Positions 55,458 through 64,000 of a stretch of 64,000 nucleotides of DNA are shown here, in pieces. The DNA is from Rhododendron vialii. Lineage: Eukaryota > Streptophyta > Magnoliopsida > Ericales > Ericaceae. The notes under the pieces are model-generated. The model was given only the letters and a program-made list of their open reading frames with translations, was not told the origin of the DNA and ran no database searches. The translations under genes and the position numbers were made by a program. Location of the stretch: assembly GCF_030253575.1 (NCBI RefSeq), contig NC_080569.1, positions 6,015,501 through 6,079,500 on the forward strand. Reading direction: 5' to 3'. Positions within the stretch are counted from its first letter, which is position 1. Each line of letters begins with the position of its first letter.

Positions 55458-56288
55458 AACCTTGAAGTTTTTCAACAACTTATTGATTAGTGGGAATAAT
55501 TTAACATTTTTCAATAACAAGTGATCCGTAGGTTGTTGGCTACCGGAAACATCGTACCCTAGATGAAATTGTAAAGTACATGTGTTTGGAACACTTTTTG
55601 AAAATATTAGTAGGGTAATCAGTGAAGAGAGATAAAGAGAGAAATGATTGGAGGTAGGAGGAATCTTTTCAAAAAGTGTTCCAAACAAGACAAGAAACCA
55701 GAAGATCGAATACAAAAGTTTGTTTAAATTTTTACCATAAATTACAAAAATGCAAATATTCTGACGAAAATGAAAAGGTCGATTGAACAAATCCAGGCTT
55801 TAGATACCTTAAACGCACGATTGGTTAATTAAGCCTTAAGCCTAAGGGGTCGGCTCACTCATTAAGATTCAAGACTTAGAGTTTACTCCTCTTATCTAAA
55901 GTTCGAGATATTTGAGTGCTGTCACTTTTTTCGGGTGCAAATTTTTTTTATAACCGGATGCCCGGGTCAGCTTCCGCACTGCCGCACACATCGACTAATT
56001 CTGGAGTCCTGAAGTTAACGACCAGACAAACTTCAACTAGTCCTAAGGTGTGGAATATTTGGCTTTCGTGGGATTTCGAACTTGCTTTTTATTCACATTT
56101 GATACTACGTCTTATATTTGTTTATTCTAGTGTAATACGTGGTGTGCATACATACGCATGTAAATACTTTTTGAAATGTCTCACTCTCAGCTGGTCTGAA
56201 CTTTTCTAAAGTTTATTAACAACTGCTGTTGGTTTGGTCCTACCAAAAGTATATATAACTATATATTGTTCGTGTAATACTATATGCG

Positions 56289-56327
<39 letters not shown>

Positions 56328-59300
56328 TGCTTGTGCGTAATCGGTTCATACAAATCTGAGTTATCAAAAGTATATGTACATGTAGCGTCACTGTCAAATG
56401 TGACAAGATTGTCCCTAAGTTTTGTAATTTTCGCAACCCAGTACCAAAAAGCTAAAAGAGAAACAGTGGCGGACGTAAAAAAATTTCAAAAGAAAACTTG
56501 TATGAGAACTATTTAATATTTTCGGTTGATTGTATAAAAAAATTTCAAAAGAAAACTTATTATGCCTTTAGCTTTTTTTGGGAATAGGGAAGGCAATTAA
56601 CAAATGTTTTTCAACTTTCATTAACCTAACTGATGACTTTCTGAATTTTATTTCTACTGATTAAGACAATAGACTCCCCTGGCAGACGTTTGAAGAAGGC
56701 TTTAATTACTGCTTAAGCCTTTGTTTGTTTTTTTGGATATATTTTTCGAAAAATCTATGAGTACCGACCATTGGGGGAGAGAAAACGTACCGACGGCCGC
56801 CGGCGGGCCGTCTCCGGCCACCGGACGGCCGATCCGAGCCGTTCAAAAATTCTAAAAAATAAAACCGAGGGGGTCAACGCGGGAATCAAGGGCATCCGAG
56901 GTGTTTAGGGTGCTTGATCAAAGCACCCTTTTTTCGTGTATATATGTACACACACATATATACACGAAAAAAGGGTGCTTTGATCAAGCACCCTAAACAC
57001 CTCGGATGCCCTTGATTCCCGCGCTGACCCCCTCGGTTTTATTTTTTAGAATTTTTGAACGGCTCGGATCGGCCGTCCGGTGGCCGGAGACGGCCCGCCG
57101 GCGGCCGTCGGTACGTTTTCCCTCCCCGTGGTCGGTACATATAGCCTATATTTTTATTGGGACCAAAGTGAATTGATTAATGAAGAGATACTTACTCTCT
57201 GTCCATTCTTGTTACCTCCACCTAACATGTCTCCACCTCCAGTCAACGTCTCACCTACACCCCAAAAGATTCTAAATGGAGTTGAAATTTTTTGGAGAGG
57301 GATTAAAATCCGGATCATACATTTGAATAATTAATGGCTCGAAGTTAATCAGAGACTTCTCGAGTCCAAACTTGAACTACAGAAAATCTCATCGTTATGA
57401 GAAAAAAAGAAAGAGTTATAGTTGCTCACCAAATCTCATCGTTTTATTTGATAAATGGTGAAAAACAAAATAATCCTTTCATTTATACACATTCCCAAGG
57501 ACGGAACCAGGATTTTACCCTAGCAGTGGCGAAATGTATACTAAAAAAACTTAGTGGTGGCGAAACTATATAAGTTGGGCATAAATTTTTTTTTTACATA
57601 TAATAATTGCATTTTTTAAAATTCTTGTCGTGGCGGACGCCGCTACTAGACCCCCCCTGATCCCATCCTTGCACATTCCTCATCATTTCTCACCCATTTA
57701 TCTAAATAGTGCTGAGAATCTCTATTCTTTTCTTTTCTGACCAAATCCCTCAAAAGTTTGCTTAGCAAAAAAATAAATCCCTCAAAAGTTAATTACCTTA
57801 TCATAGTTGCTGGCTGAGCAAATACATGTGTAAAACGGCCCGCTGGCCCATCAGAAGTCTGCCTCAACATATTGGGCCCAGCTCAGACCACCCCAAATTT
57901 GGACCAACTCTGGCCCAGCCCATTACCATGGGTTTTATCTGGGCCACATTAATTATCAAAATACGTCTTTGGCCGTCATTTTCCCTTTCTCTTTTAGTCT
58001 GTTATTGGTTCGGGCCAATCATCTTTTTGGGCCTGTTTTTTTGGAGATTTCTTATAAAAATTATGGTTTTCGGACATAATTTTCTACTTTTCCTATTTCC
58101 CTCATGGAGATGAAACAATAATCCACACGTTTAGAGCAAAACTAACAAATGAGAAAAAAAAATTAAATTAAAAAACAACGAAGTGGATTTTTTAAACTAA
58201 CAAATGGAAAAAAAATTGAATTTAAAAAAAAAAAAACAAAGCGGATTTTTTAGGAAAACTTTGCCTAACCTCCAAAATACTTTGCCCTCCAAAACACCTT
58301 TTTGACATTAATTTTTATTTTGGAGGGAAATAGTGCTTCTACCCATCCTCCATTTGAGAGGATTGTACTTTCATCCTTGTCAGAGGATGAAAATAGTTCA
58401 TACTCTATATTTGGAGGAATTGAGACAAAAAGGGAATTTTGAAGGATGAATTTTGAATGAATTGAGAAAAAAAAATGTTTTGGAAGATGAGTCGGAGCAA
58501 CTCCATTCTCCCAAAAAAACCTTTTTGGAGGGCAAAAAAGTGTTTGGGAGGATTGGTGGATATGCCCTTAAAAAAAGCAGACTTCACAAAGTTCTTGATG
58601 ATTTCCCTTATTTTTTTGTCTTTTTTCTTAACAGGTCAAACTCAAACGGTAAAAGCTCCATACTCAAACCTGAAAAAGAACCATGGGATCTTGAACATGT
58701 TGGGGTGGGGGATCCTACTGCCGATTGGCGCGATCGTCGCTCGTCACTGCAAGGAATGGGATCCAATCTGGTTTTACTCCCACATCTCAATCCAATCACT
58801 TGGTTTTATTTTGGGTTTAGCAGGTATATCTTGTGGTTTTGTCTTGGAACACAAGCTCAGTGCCATTGTCAGCCACCACAAAGGCATTGGCATCTTCATT
58901 CTCATACTAGGGTGCCTTCAGGTATATATGTCAACTGTCATCATTTTAATCTCATCTCAAGTATTTTTGTTGCATTCTTAGTCCAATTCATCTCTAGTTG
59001 CCAATATACATTTCATTCTTACTAATCTCCGAATGATTCCTTTTTTGCTTTCCTTGAAAGATGCTCTACTATTTTTAGTACACAGAATTGAAGTGCGGTA
59101 TCCCGTCACCTCTGCTAGGGAGTATTGCTTCGTCACACTACAACAGTATCTGTAGGGGACCCTACCGCACCCACGTCGGGCCAAAGCTAAGGTCCCACCA
59201 CGCATGGGTAGTGTTAGTAGTATATTTAGCCTCAATGAGAGGCTATAAGAATTTGAACCTGGGCTTGTCCAACCAAGTCCAAGTTCCTACCCACTGAACC

Positions 59301-59724
59301 AACCCCTCATTGGTGCGTGATACTTATAGCTCAATTACTTGTTAGTCATGGTAGATATTAGAGAAGTGATTTATCACGTCAATACTGACTAAACTGTTTG
59401 TTGTGGATATTATTTTTCCAAGTTTTTATGCACTTGACACTGTGAAAGGACTAAGAAAATAATGATGTCAATGTTTGCTCTTATTCCTTACAGATGATGG
59501 CAATTTTGGCTAGGCCTGATAAGGCCTCCAAGCGTAGAAAATACTGGAACTGGTACCATCACAATGTGGGAAGGCTAATGATATTTTTTGCAGTAGTGAA
59601 TGTTTTCTATGGAATTCATCTGGGCTTGGCTGGGAGAGGATGGGATGTTGGTTATGGTATTGTTCTTGTAGGGTTGTTCATCATTGCTGCTGTTTTGGAG
59701 GTTAGGATGTGGATGAGGAAATAG
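53062..59724 (+). CDS. Cytochrome b561 and DOMON domain-containing protein, copy 2 (4 exons)
   Basis: Exons 53062-53244, 54071-54473, 58635-58921, 59494-59724: 1104 bases, 367 residues. Exon lengths equal those of copy 1 except exon 3, which lacks one codon (SAIVSHH for STVNVSHH). Signal peptide, DOMON domain with Met (GDMVGSS) and His (TQHQNM), the four b561 histidines (NHGILNM, FYSHISIQS, SHHKGIG, YHHNVGR) and the IxMWMRK tail are all kept. No stop or frameshift, so both copies are probably functional. Intron 2 has grown to 4.2 kb by transposon insertion against 2.2 kb in copy 1. Expected role: transmembrane electron transfer at the plasma membrane. Reading straight through the exon 1 donor into the CT tract gives a spurious Leu-Ser repeat. 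Confidence 0.95.
53246..53323 (+). repeat. Long (CT)n at the start of intron 1 of copy 2
   Basis: About 37 CT units directly follow the donor GTAA. The tract is almost three times longer than in copy 1 and sits 183 bases from the (GA)n of the leader. Confidence 0.95.
54703..55044. mobile_element. hAT-type MITE, CAGGGCCG ends, 8-bp target duplication
   Basis: The ends read CAGGGCCGACTCTGAG and, inverted, CAGGGCCGGCCCTGAG. The flanks are GGTCCAGA (54695-54702) and GGTCTAGA (55045-55052), an 8-base duplication with one change, as expected for hAT elements. The 342-base interior is non-coding and contains two TGAATCGAACCTTACTT-like direct repeats. It lies in intron 2 of copy 2 and is missing from copy 1. 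Confidence 0.85.
55424..55454 (+). repeat. (CT)n microsatellite in intron 2 of copy 2
   Basis: About 15 CT units flanked by CAATTTTCAA and AACAACC. No further structure. Confidence 0.85.
55585..55690. mobile_element. Small MITE related to the GTTTGG family, in intron 2 of copy 2
   Basis: Begins TGTTTGGAACACTTTTTGAAAA and ends TTTTCAAAAAGTGTTCCAAACA, a clean inverted pair of about 22 bases. The interior AGTGAAGAGAGATAAAGAGAGAAATG resembles the elements at 13433 and 14667. Confidence 0.7.
56287..56320. repeat. (AT)n microsatellite in intron 2 of copy 2
   Basis: About 16 TA units. Copy 1 has only a short TATATATACG at the matching place near 48793. Confidence 0.9.
56747..57146. mobile_element. 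Mutator-like foldback element, near-perfect palindrome, in intron 2 of copy 2
   Basis: Arms of about 180 bases (about 56766-56945 and 56952-57130) are almost perfect reverse complements, meeting at TATATGTACACACACATATA. They contain CGGCCGCCGGCGGGCCG and CAAAGCACCCTTTTTTCG blocks. TATATTTTT flanks the element (56738-56746 and 57147-57155), a 9-base duplication as in Mutator-like elements. Copy 1 has no such insert at the matching site (about 49125-49150). The outer few bases are less symmetrical. A diverged relative is at 62242-62577. Confidence 0.85.
57496..57671. mobile_element. hAT-type MITE, 176 bp, perfect 8-bp duplication
   Basis: The ends are CAAGGACGGAACCAGG and, inverted, CAAGGATGGGATCAGG. 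CACATTCC flanks both sides exactly (57488-57495 and 57672-57679). Copy 1 preserves the empty site (ACACATTCCTCGCC near 49555), where CACATTCC occurs once. This is a textbook hAT insertion with the pre-insertion state in the same window. Confidence 0.92.
59090..59312 (-). mobile_element. tRNA-derived SINE in intron 3 of copy 2
   Basis: On the minus strand GGTTGGTTCAGTGGGTAGG (A box) is followed about 45 bases on by CCAGGTTCAAATTC (B box). The body then runs through GCGTGGTGGGACC and GTGCGGTAGGGTCCC. Copy 1 has no equivalent in its shorter intron 3. The 3' end of the element (low coordinate side) is not sharply defined. Confidence 0.6.
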
Positions 59725-59962
59725 ATTGTTTGATGTACACATAATTGTATGTTGCTTCATGTATTTTGATCGCTATTGTTTTGGTGAAAGTTTTTTGCAT
59801 ATGTGAAAATCTATCTCTCTCTCTCTCTCATCATTGCTGCTGTTTTGGAGGTTAGGATGTGGATGAGGAAATAGATAGTGTAGTTGTTTGATGTACACAT
59901 AATTGTATGTTGCTTCATGTATTTTGATCGCTATTGTTTTGGTGAACGTTTTTGCATATGGG

Positions 59963-59970
<8 letters not shown>
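59679..59970 (+). repeat. 150-bp tandem duplication of the 3' end of DOMON-b561 copy 2
   Basis: The sequence from CATCATTGCTGCTGTTTTGG, which encodes the last 15 residues and stop of copy 2, through the following 3' region, is repeated from 59829. The second unit again carries the coding end (RMWMRK and stop) but lies downstream of the real stop at 59724. The period is 150 bases, the break points lie at CT tracts, and identity is high. Confidence 0.92.

Positions 59971-60024
<54 letters not shown>
59968..60024 (+). repeat. (CT)n microsatellite downstream of copy 2
   Basis: About 28 CT units at the end of the second 3' duplication unit. The shorter CT run at 59811-59828 ends the first unit, so slippage or recombination between CT tracts may have produced the duplication. 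Confidence 0.9.
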
Positions 60025-60029
<5 letters not shown>

Positions 60030-60169
60030 GTTAAATTAGCACCTTGAATGAATGAGTTGAGCTCATGATTTTTCCTTATACCTAAGGGCATCTTTGATGC
60101 TGTCAAGCCAAAGGTCTCTTGGTACAGTCACCTTGGAAGAGGAGACCGTCTAAGTTTGAGAGATAAATC

Positions 60170-60413
60170 TGCTTTGTTTGGTTTGGTTTTTGAAAAAATA
60201 CGAGTATTTCCCAAACTCAAAAAACATTTATTATTCCTATTTTTAATTATTACTTTTACTTTCATTTCTCTCTTCATTCTTCAATCATTATTCTCATTTC
60301 TCTCTATCTCTTCATTCATTATCTTTATCTCCAATCATTACCGTATTTCTCTCTCCACTCATTATCCCAAAAATCAAACTCAAAAATTCTAAAAAATTCA
60401 TCCAAATACTGCA
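60170..60413. mobile_element. MITE with TGCTTTGTTTGG ends
   Basis: Left end TGCTTTGTTTGG, right end CCAAATACTGCA. Interior is built of CTCTCTTCATTC / TCATTATC-like pyrimidine repeats and AAACTCAAAAA blocks near both ends. About 240 bases. Related by ends to the copies at 13433 and 14667. Confidence 0.55.
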
Positions 60414-61410
60414 TTGATCATTCAAGATCACAGCCAAACACCCGAGTTCAAATCCTCTGTACCGAAATCTATATAGCGGTTATTTCAATAAATTTCCGGT
60501 CTTTAGATTTGGTATGAACTTCTCCTCCCTCTGGATTTAAGATTCTCACTTGATCCAATATTAAACTGCACAGAAACGATAGTACAAAAATATCGGCGAG
60601 GACAATTTGAGCGTCCACCAACCAACATTTCACAATTTGGAACACTGTCATTATGAAAGTTCAAATCGTGCATTGATTACCTAGGAGGGGACATCTGACC
60701 AAATTGAAACAAATTTTTATAAATTCTTCCTATATTTTCTGTCTATTGAGGAATGGGTATCGTAACCCATCCAAAAAAATTTACGGATCGGATCTAATGG
60801 TTGTACATGATACCTGAGCCAGGCTTATTTCAGCCAACATTTTAAGAAAGTTCAATACGCAGCAAAAAGAATGCACAGTGACAAATTAAAAAAGAGGTTA
60901 CACGTGATATACCCCAAACGAGGTTGCACGTGAGGGGATGTTAAGAATGCAATCGGCAATCTCACATTGGTTGGTATAGAAGGGGTGATCATTTAATCAA
61001 GCGTTTAGACTTCTTCACCTAATAATTTAAGCTTTTCTTTTCTTTTTTTTATCGGAAGCTTTTGAGTTGGATCCAAAATTTCTTACATTAGTTTGAGACC
61101 CATTTTAACTCTTATTTTGACAAAATCGTTTGTATTGTAAGGGGGAGAGAGAGTAATCTGCAAATCGCAGATCTAGAATTGAATCTAGAGTAGTTGATTG
61201 GGGCATGATAGGAGAGGGAAAAAAAATTATAGTAGTTGAATGGCATTGGACTTGAAGAGTAGGCCGTTAGAGAATTGGCCAGGAAAGAATTCCTAAGGAT
61301 TAGAAGCAACCTTTGCAACTTGAAAATGAGGAGACTTCAATCACACCTTAAACTTTAAAGCTCTGTATACTATGGAGTTATAATCGCCCAATTTCTTCTC
61401 TTGTGTGTTC
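60414..61410. other. Intergenic AT-rich DNA
   Basis: No supportable gene or bounded element. A GAGGTTACACGTGATATACCCCAAACGAGGTTGCACGTGA-like pair of ACGTGA words lies near 60895-60935 but does not define a feature. Confidence 0.35.
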
Positions 61411-61411
61411 C

Positions 61412-61808
61412 TGTCGAGTGTGGAATACCGTCTAGTCTGCTTCAGTTCGGCATTTGCAGGCCCTTTTCGGGCCTACAACAATTATCAGAACCGTTCATCT
61501 CTTAGAGCTTGTCATGAATATCAGCCTCCAAAAGAAAACAGGTTGATCGGATACCATTTCATATGATTTTGAAATGAATTAAACTTGGAAAAAAAATGCA
61601 CAACACTAGATTGCAACCCATCTAACACATTTATCTTATGCTTAATGCATTTAAAAATCATATCAAACGGTATTCGATCAACATGATTTTTTACATGATC
61701 GATGTTGTCGACGAGCTCTAAAAGGTGAATGATTCTAATCATTATTATGGACCTGAGAAAGACCCACAACCACAAATGCCGAGCTGGACGGTATTCCACG
61801 CTGGACGG
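61412..61808. mobile_element. Foldback MITE with GTGGAATACCGTC ends
   Basis: The left end reads GTCGAGTGTGGAATACCGTCTAG then TTCGGCATTTG; the right end inverted reads GTCCAGCGTGGAATACCGTCCAG then CTCGGCATTTG. Inner blocks CCATTTCATATGATTTT and AATCATATCAAACGGTATTCG are also inverted relative to each other. About 400 bases, non-coding. Confidence 0.7.
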
Positions 61809-61810
61809 AA

Positions 61811-61814
<4 letters not shown>

Positions 61815-61845
<31 letters not shown>
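61815..61845. repeat. (AT)n microsatellite
   Basis: About 15 TA units directly beyond the right end of the foldback at 61412-61808. Confidence 0.9.
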
Positions 61846-61848
<3 letters not shown>

Positions 61849-62241
61849 CGGATCGATTGACTTTTTGATGAAAGACTGGTAGAATTTAATTACAGTAAAA
61901 TACTACCATTGAAACGCGTAAATCATTCCATGAACCCCGACATGGTCTTTTATTAGTTTGCAGATCCTATATAAATAATACCTTGAAGGCAACGGTTATT
62001 GCCGGCTGCACGGCACACATTCAATACGTGTATACCATTCCACTGGTTTTTACTTTTCGCCTTTGTTGTTATTACTTCTTTCTATTGAAAATGATTGTGA
62101 TGTAATTGTATCTTTGCTTGGGGCCCTCTCCAAAACGGAGAATTTGTGTGACATGTTTACTAGAGATTTTGTAATTTATTTTCTCATTTTTTTATTTTTC
62201 GAGAGAATGTTGGATGGACTCGTTGGTATTTCTCAGAAAGT

Positions 62242-62577
62242 CTACTGTTTCCGACCAAAGGGATACCGATCGGTTCCCAACCGTGCGCCGGGCCCACTCC
62301 GGCCACCGGACGGTCGATTTGAACCGTCCAAAAATTTTTAAAAAAAACCAAGTGGACCTATGCGATAATCACGGCTTCCGATTTTATATATATATACAAA
62401 AATATTGAGTGTTGAATCGAGCACCTACACACATCGGATACTGTTGATTTTCGCAATGGCCCACACATTTTTTTTTTTAGAATTTTTGGACTGCTCGGAT
62501 TGGCAGTCTGGTGGCCGGAGTGGGCCCGGCATGCCGTCGGGAACCGATCGGTATCCTTTTCCGGTCGGGAATTGTAG
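62242..62577. mobile_element. Diverged foldback related to the element at 56747
   Basis: Arms share GGATACCGATCGGTTCCC at both ends in inverted form and carry the same GGCCACCGGACGG / CCGTCC and AAAATTTTTxAAAAA order as the palindrome at 56747-57146. The centre is AT-rich (TATATATATACAAAAA). Less symmetrical than its relative, so older. GGTATT lies outside both ends as a possible remnant target duplication. Confidence 0.7.
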
Positions 62578-62799
62578 CACCGATGGGTATTAATGAAGTA
62601 CCAAAAATGTAGTCTTCATATATTCACGTAAAAAATAAGCTTGATCAGACATTAATAGGTATATTAAAAATCAAATTTCGATTTAGGAAATGGACAAACG
62701 TGGATAGTTTAACTTCAAAATCTATGACTATTCATTATGTAAACCAAAATTCAAGTTTTGATATGCCTATCGATATCCAATCAAACTGATTTTTTTATG

Positions 62800-63290
62800 A
62801 ATATACTACTCTACTTACCTTACAAAATGAGTGGTTTATATTTTAACAAAAATAGTTTTGTAGGGTCCATGGGCAGTGGTGAAAACCATCAGATTTCCAC
62901 CTATGGTGGATATAATTTACTTTCTTTTATGAGTTCACTTTTCACACATTAAGAGGCAATTGAGTAAATTCATATCAAATAAAGACAAATAAGGAAGTGT
63001 ATATGGTAAAAAAAAGGGAGCGTAATAAACATTTCCCAATAATTTTTGTACTTTACCTATCATTTTTACGTGAATATATTATTCTGCAGGCCTTACAAAA
63101 TGAACGATTCAGATTATAACAAAAAATGTCCGATGGAGCCCGTAACGGGCAGTGGTGGAAAACTGAAAGAATTTTATCTCCTCAAAAAAAGATAAAAAAG
63201 TAAATTCACATAAATTTAAACAAAAAAAAAGAGCGTATGTGATAAAATGGAGAATGCGAAAATCATTTTCCAAATAATAAATAGCTAATT
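62800..63290. repeat. Diverged 260-bp direct repeat
   Basis: Both halves hold, in order, CTTACAAAATGAxxGxTTxxxATTxTAACAAAAA, GxxGGxxCCxxxxxGGGCAGTGGTG, TAAATTCAxATxAAATxxAxAxAAA and GGGAGCG/AGAGCG. The first copy is about 62817-63030 and the second about 63092-63238. Origin unknown. Confidence 0.6.
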
Positions 63291-63346
63291 TATCTATTCA
63301 TTGCTGCACCTGCTAATACCGGTACTCCGTATAAATTAAGGGAATT

Positions 63347-63460
63347 GATTTTGCCACTTTTCTTTTTGTTATTAATGCCACTTCTTTTTTCTTACAAAAT
63401 AAATTATCTAAAAATACATAAAGCGGAATGATATTAATAAAAATGAGAGTGACAAAATCG
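63347..63460. mobile_element. Small MITE with GATTTTGYCACT ends
   Basis: Starts TGATTTTGCCACTTTTC and ends GAGAGTGACAAAATCG, an inverted pair of about 14 bases. The interior TTATTAATGCCACTT and AATGATATTAATAAAA extend the symmetry. A relative is at 31474-31584. Confidence 0.5.
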
Positions 63461-63639
63461 CTCCAAAAAAATTATCCTCAAGTTTTACTACTCTAGCGCG
63501 TAAAATAGGACTTTCACGGGAAAAAAAATATCCGAGTCAAATAGTAAGAGGCAGCAAAATGTAGAACCAGGGACAAGGGACAAACAGAGAACAGAGAGGA
63601 GGAGGGAGAAGAAGAAGAGCGAGAAGAGAGAAAGACAAT

Positions 63640-63640
<1 letters not shown>

Positions 63641-63678
<38 letters not shown>
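63641..63678 (+). repeat. (GA)n tract in the leader of the last gene
   Basis: About 19 GA units, some 290 bases before the presumed start codon at 63970, within a purine-rich leader-like stretch. Confidence 0.85.
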
Positions 63679-63681
<3 letters not shown>

Positions 63682-63969
63682 CAGTCCGGCATTCACATCT
63701 ACCGGAGACTTTCCGTCTCCCCATTCCATGTACGATTCTGTATCCATACACAAACATATACATACATATACACATACATATATTTTTCCAATTCCCTCTT
63801 ATTCTCCTTATCCAACCCTAATAAAATACCGTCCTCCTCGTTTCCCCCTTTCCTTGATCTCAATCACCCTCCTACCGCACAGCCTGATCTCGCCAGATCT
63901 GATTCTGACCTAAACTCTTCAAGAAACACTAATTTCCAAAAATTGAAAGATTTATTAGGGGCCGTCGAA

Positions 63970-64000
63970 ATGGATGACTTTGGCATGTTTCCCAGAGACC
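63970..64000 (+). CDS. Start of an unidentified gene, cut by the window end
   Basis: After a GA tract and a pyrimidine-rich leader of plant type, an ATG in good context (GTCGAAATGGAT) opens a frame reading MDDFGMFPRD to the last base. Ten residues are too few for a family assignment. The call rests on leader composition and start context only. Confidence 0.4.
   Translation, partial: MDDFGMFPRD

Noticed and set aside
58453..59025. A 190-codon frame overlapping exon 3 of DOMON-b561 copy 2
   Set aside because: It is the shadow frame of exon 3; the b561 histidines and helices are in the other frame with correct splice sites. The same holds for 50131-50520 in copy 1.
63488..63775. Minus-strand frames with Leu-Ser-Leu-Ser repeats near the right end
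   Set aside because: They translate a (GA)n microsatellite in the wrong strand.

Overview
This is nuclear DNA from a flowering plant, most likely a eudicot. Genes are split by AT-rich GT-AG introns of up to about 3 kb, the protein families are plant types (UBP5, an F-box/LRR protein, a SANT/DUF3755 protein, DOMON-cytochrome b561 proteins), (CT)n/(GA)n microsatellites sit in leaders and introns, and MITEs, foldback elements, SINE-like pieces and a TRIM retroelement fill introns and intergenic DNA. I cannot name the species. Coordinates of spliced genes were worked out by hand from splice sites, reading frame and family similarity; no alignment or database search was run.

Layout. 1-5.7 kb: minus-strand gene pieces, namely one FtsZ1 exon at the left edge, an unidentified exon, and the C-terminal domain of the spliceosomal protein SNRNP27, with a promoter-like block present twice. 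5.7-9.1 kb: a stack of MITEs and foldbacks, one with a clean empty site next door. 11.36-12.57 kb: intact F-box/LRR gene (+). 12.6-15.9 kb: intergenic repeats. 16.23-24.37 kb: seven-exon SANT/MYB-like DUF3755 gene (+). 25.2-26.4 kb: a striking two-orientation minisatellite array. 27.3-27.6 kb: a MULE-type MITE. 29.3-30.9 kb: a decayed, collinear copy of the F-box gene and of the last SANT-gene exon. 31.82-44.61 kb: intact thirteen-exon UBP5 deubiquitinase (+), with a Stowaway MITE and a TRIM in intron 6. 46.18-51.32 and 53.06-59.72 kb: tandem pair of four-exon DOMON-cytochrome b561 genes (+), whose introns differ by datable TE insertions. 60-64 kb: repeats, ending in the first codons of a further + strand gene at 63970.

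The genes do not form a pathway. They cover chloroplast division (FtsZ1 piece), splicing (SNRNP27 piece), SCF ubiquitin ligation (F-box/LRR), ubiquitin removal (UBP5), chromatin or transcription (SANT/DUF3755) and membrane ascorbate-linked electron transfer (DOMON-b561). The most useful content for discovery is structural: the inverted 13-bp array, a collapsed segmental duplication, and paralogous introns that serve as before/after pictures of transposon insertion.
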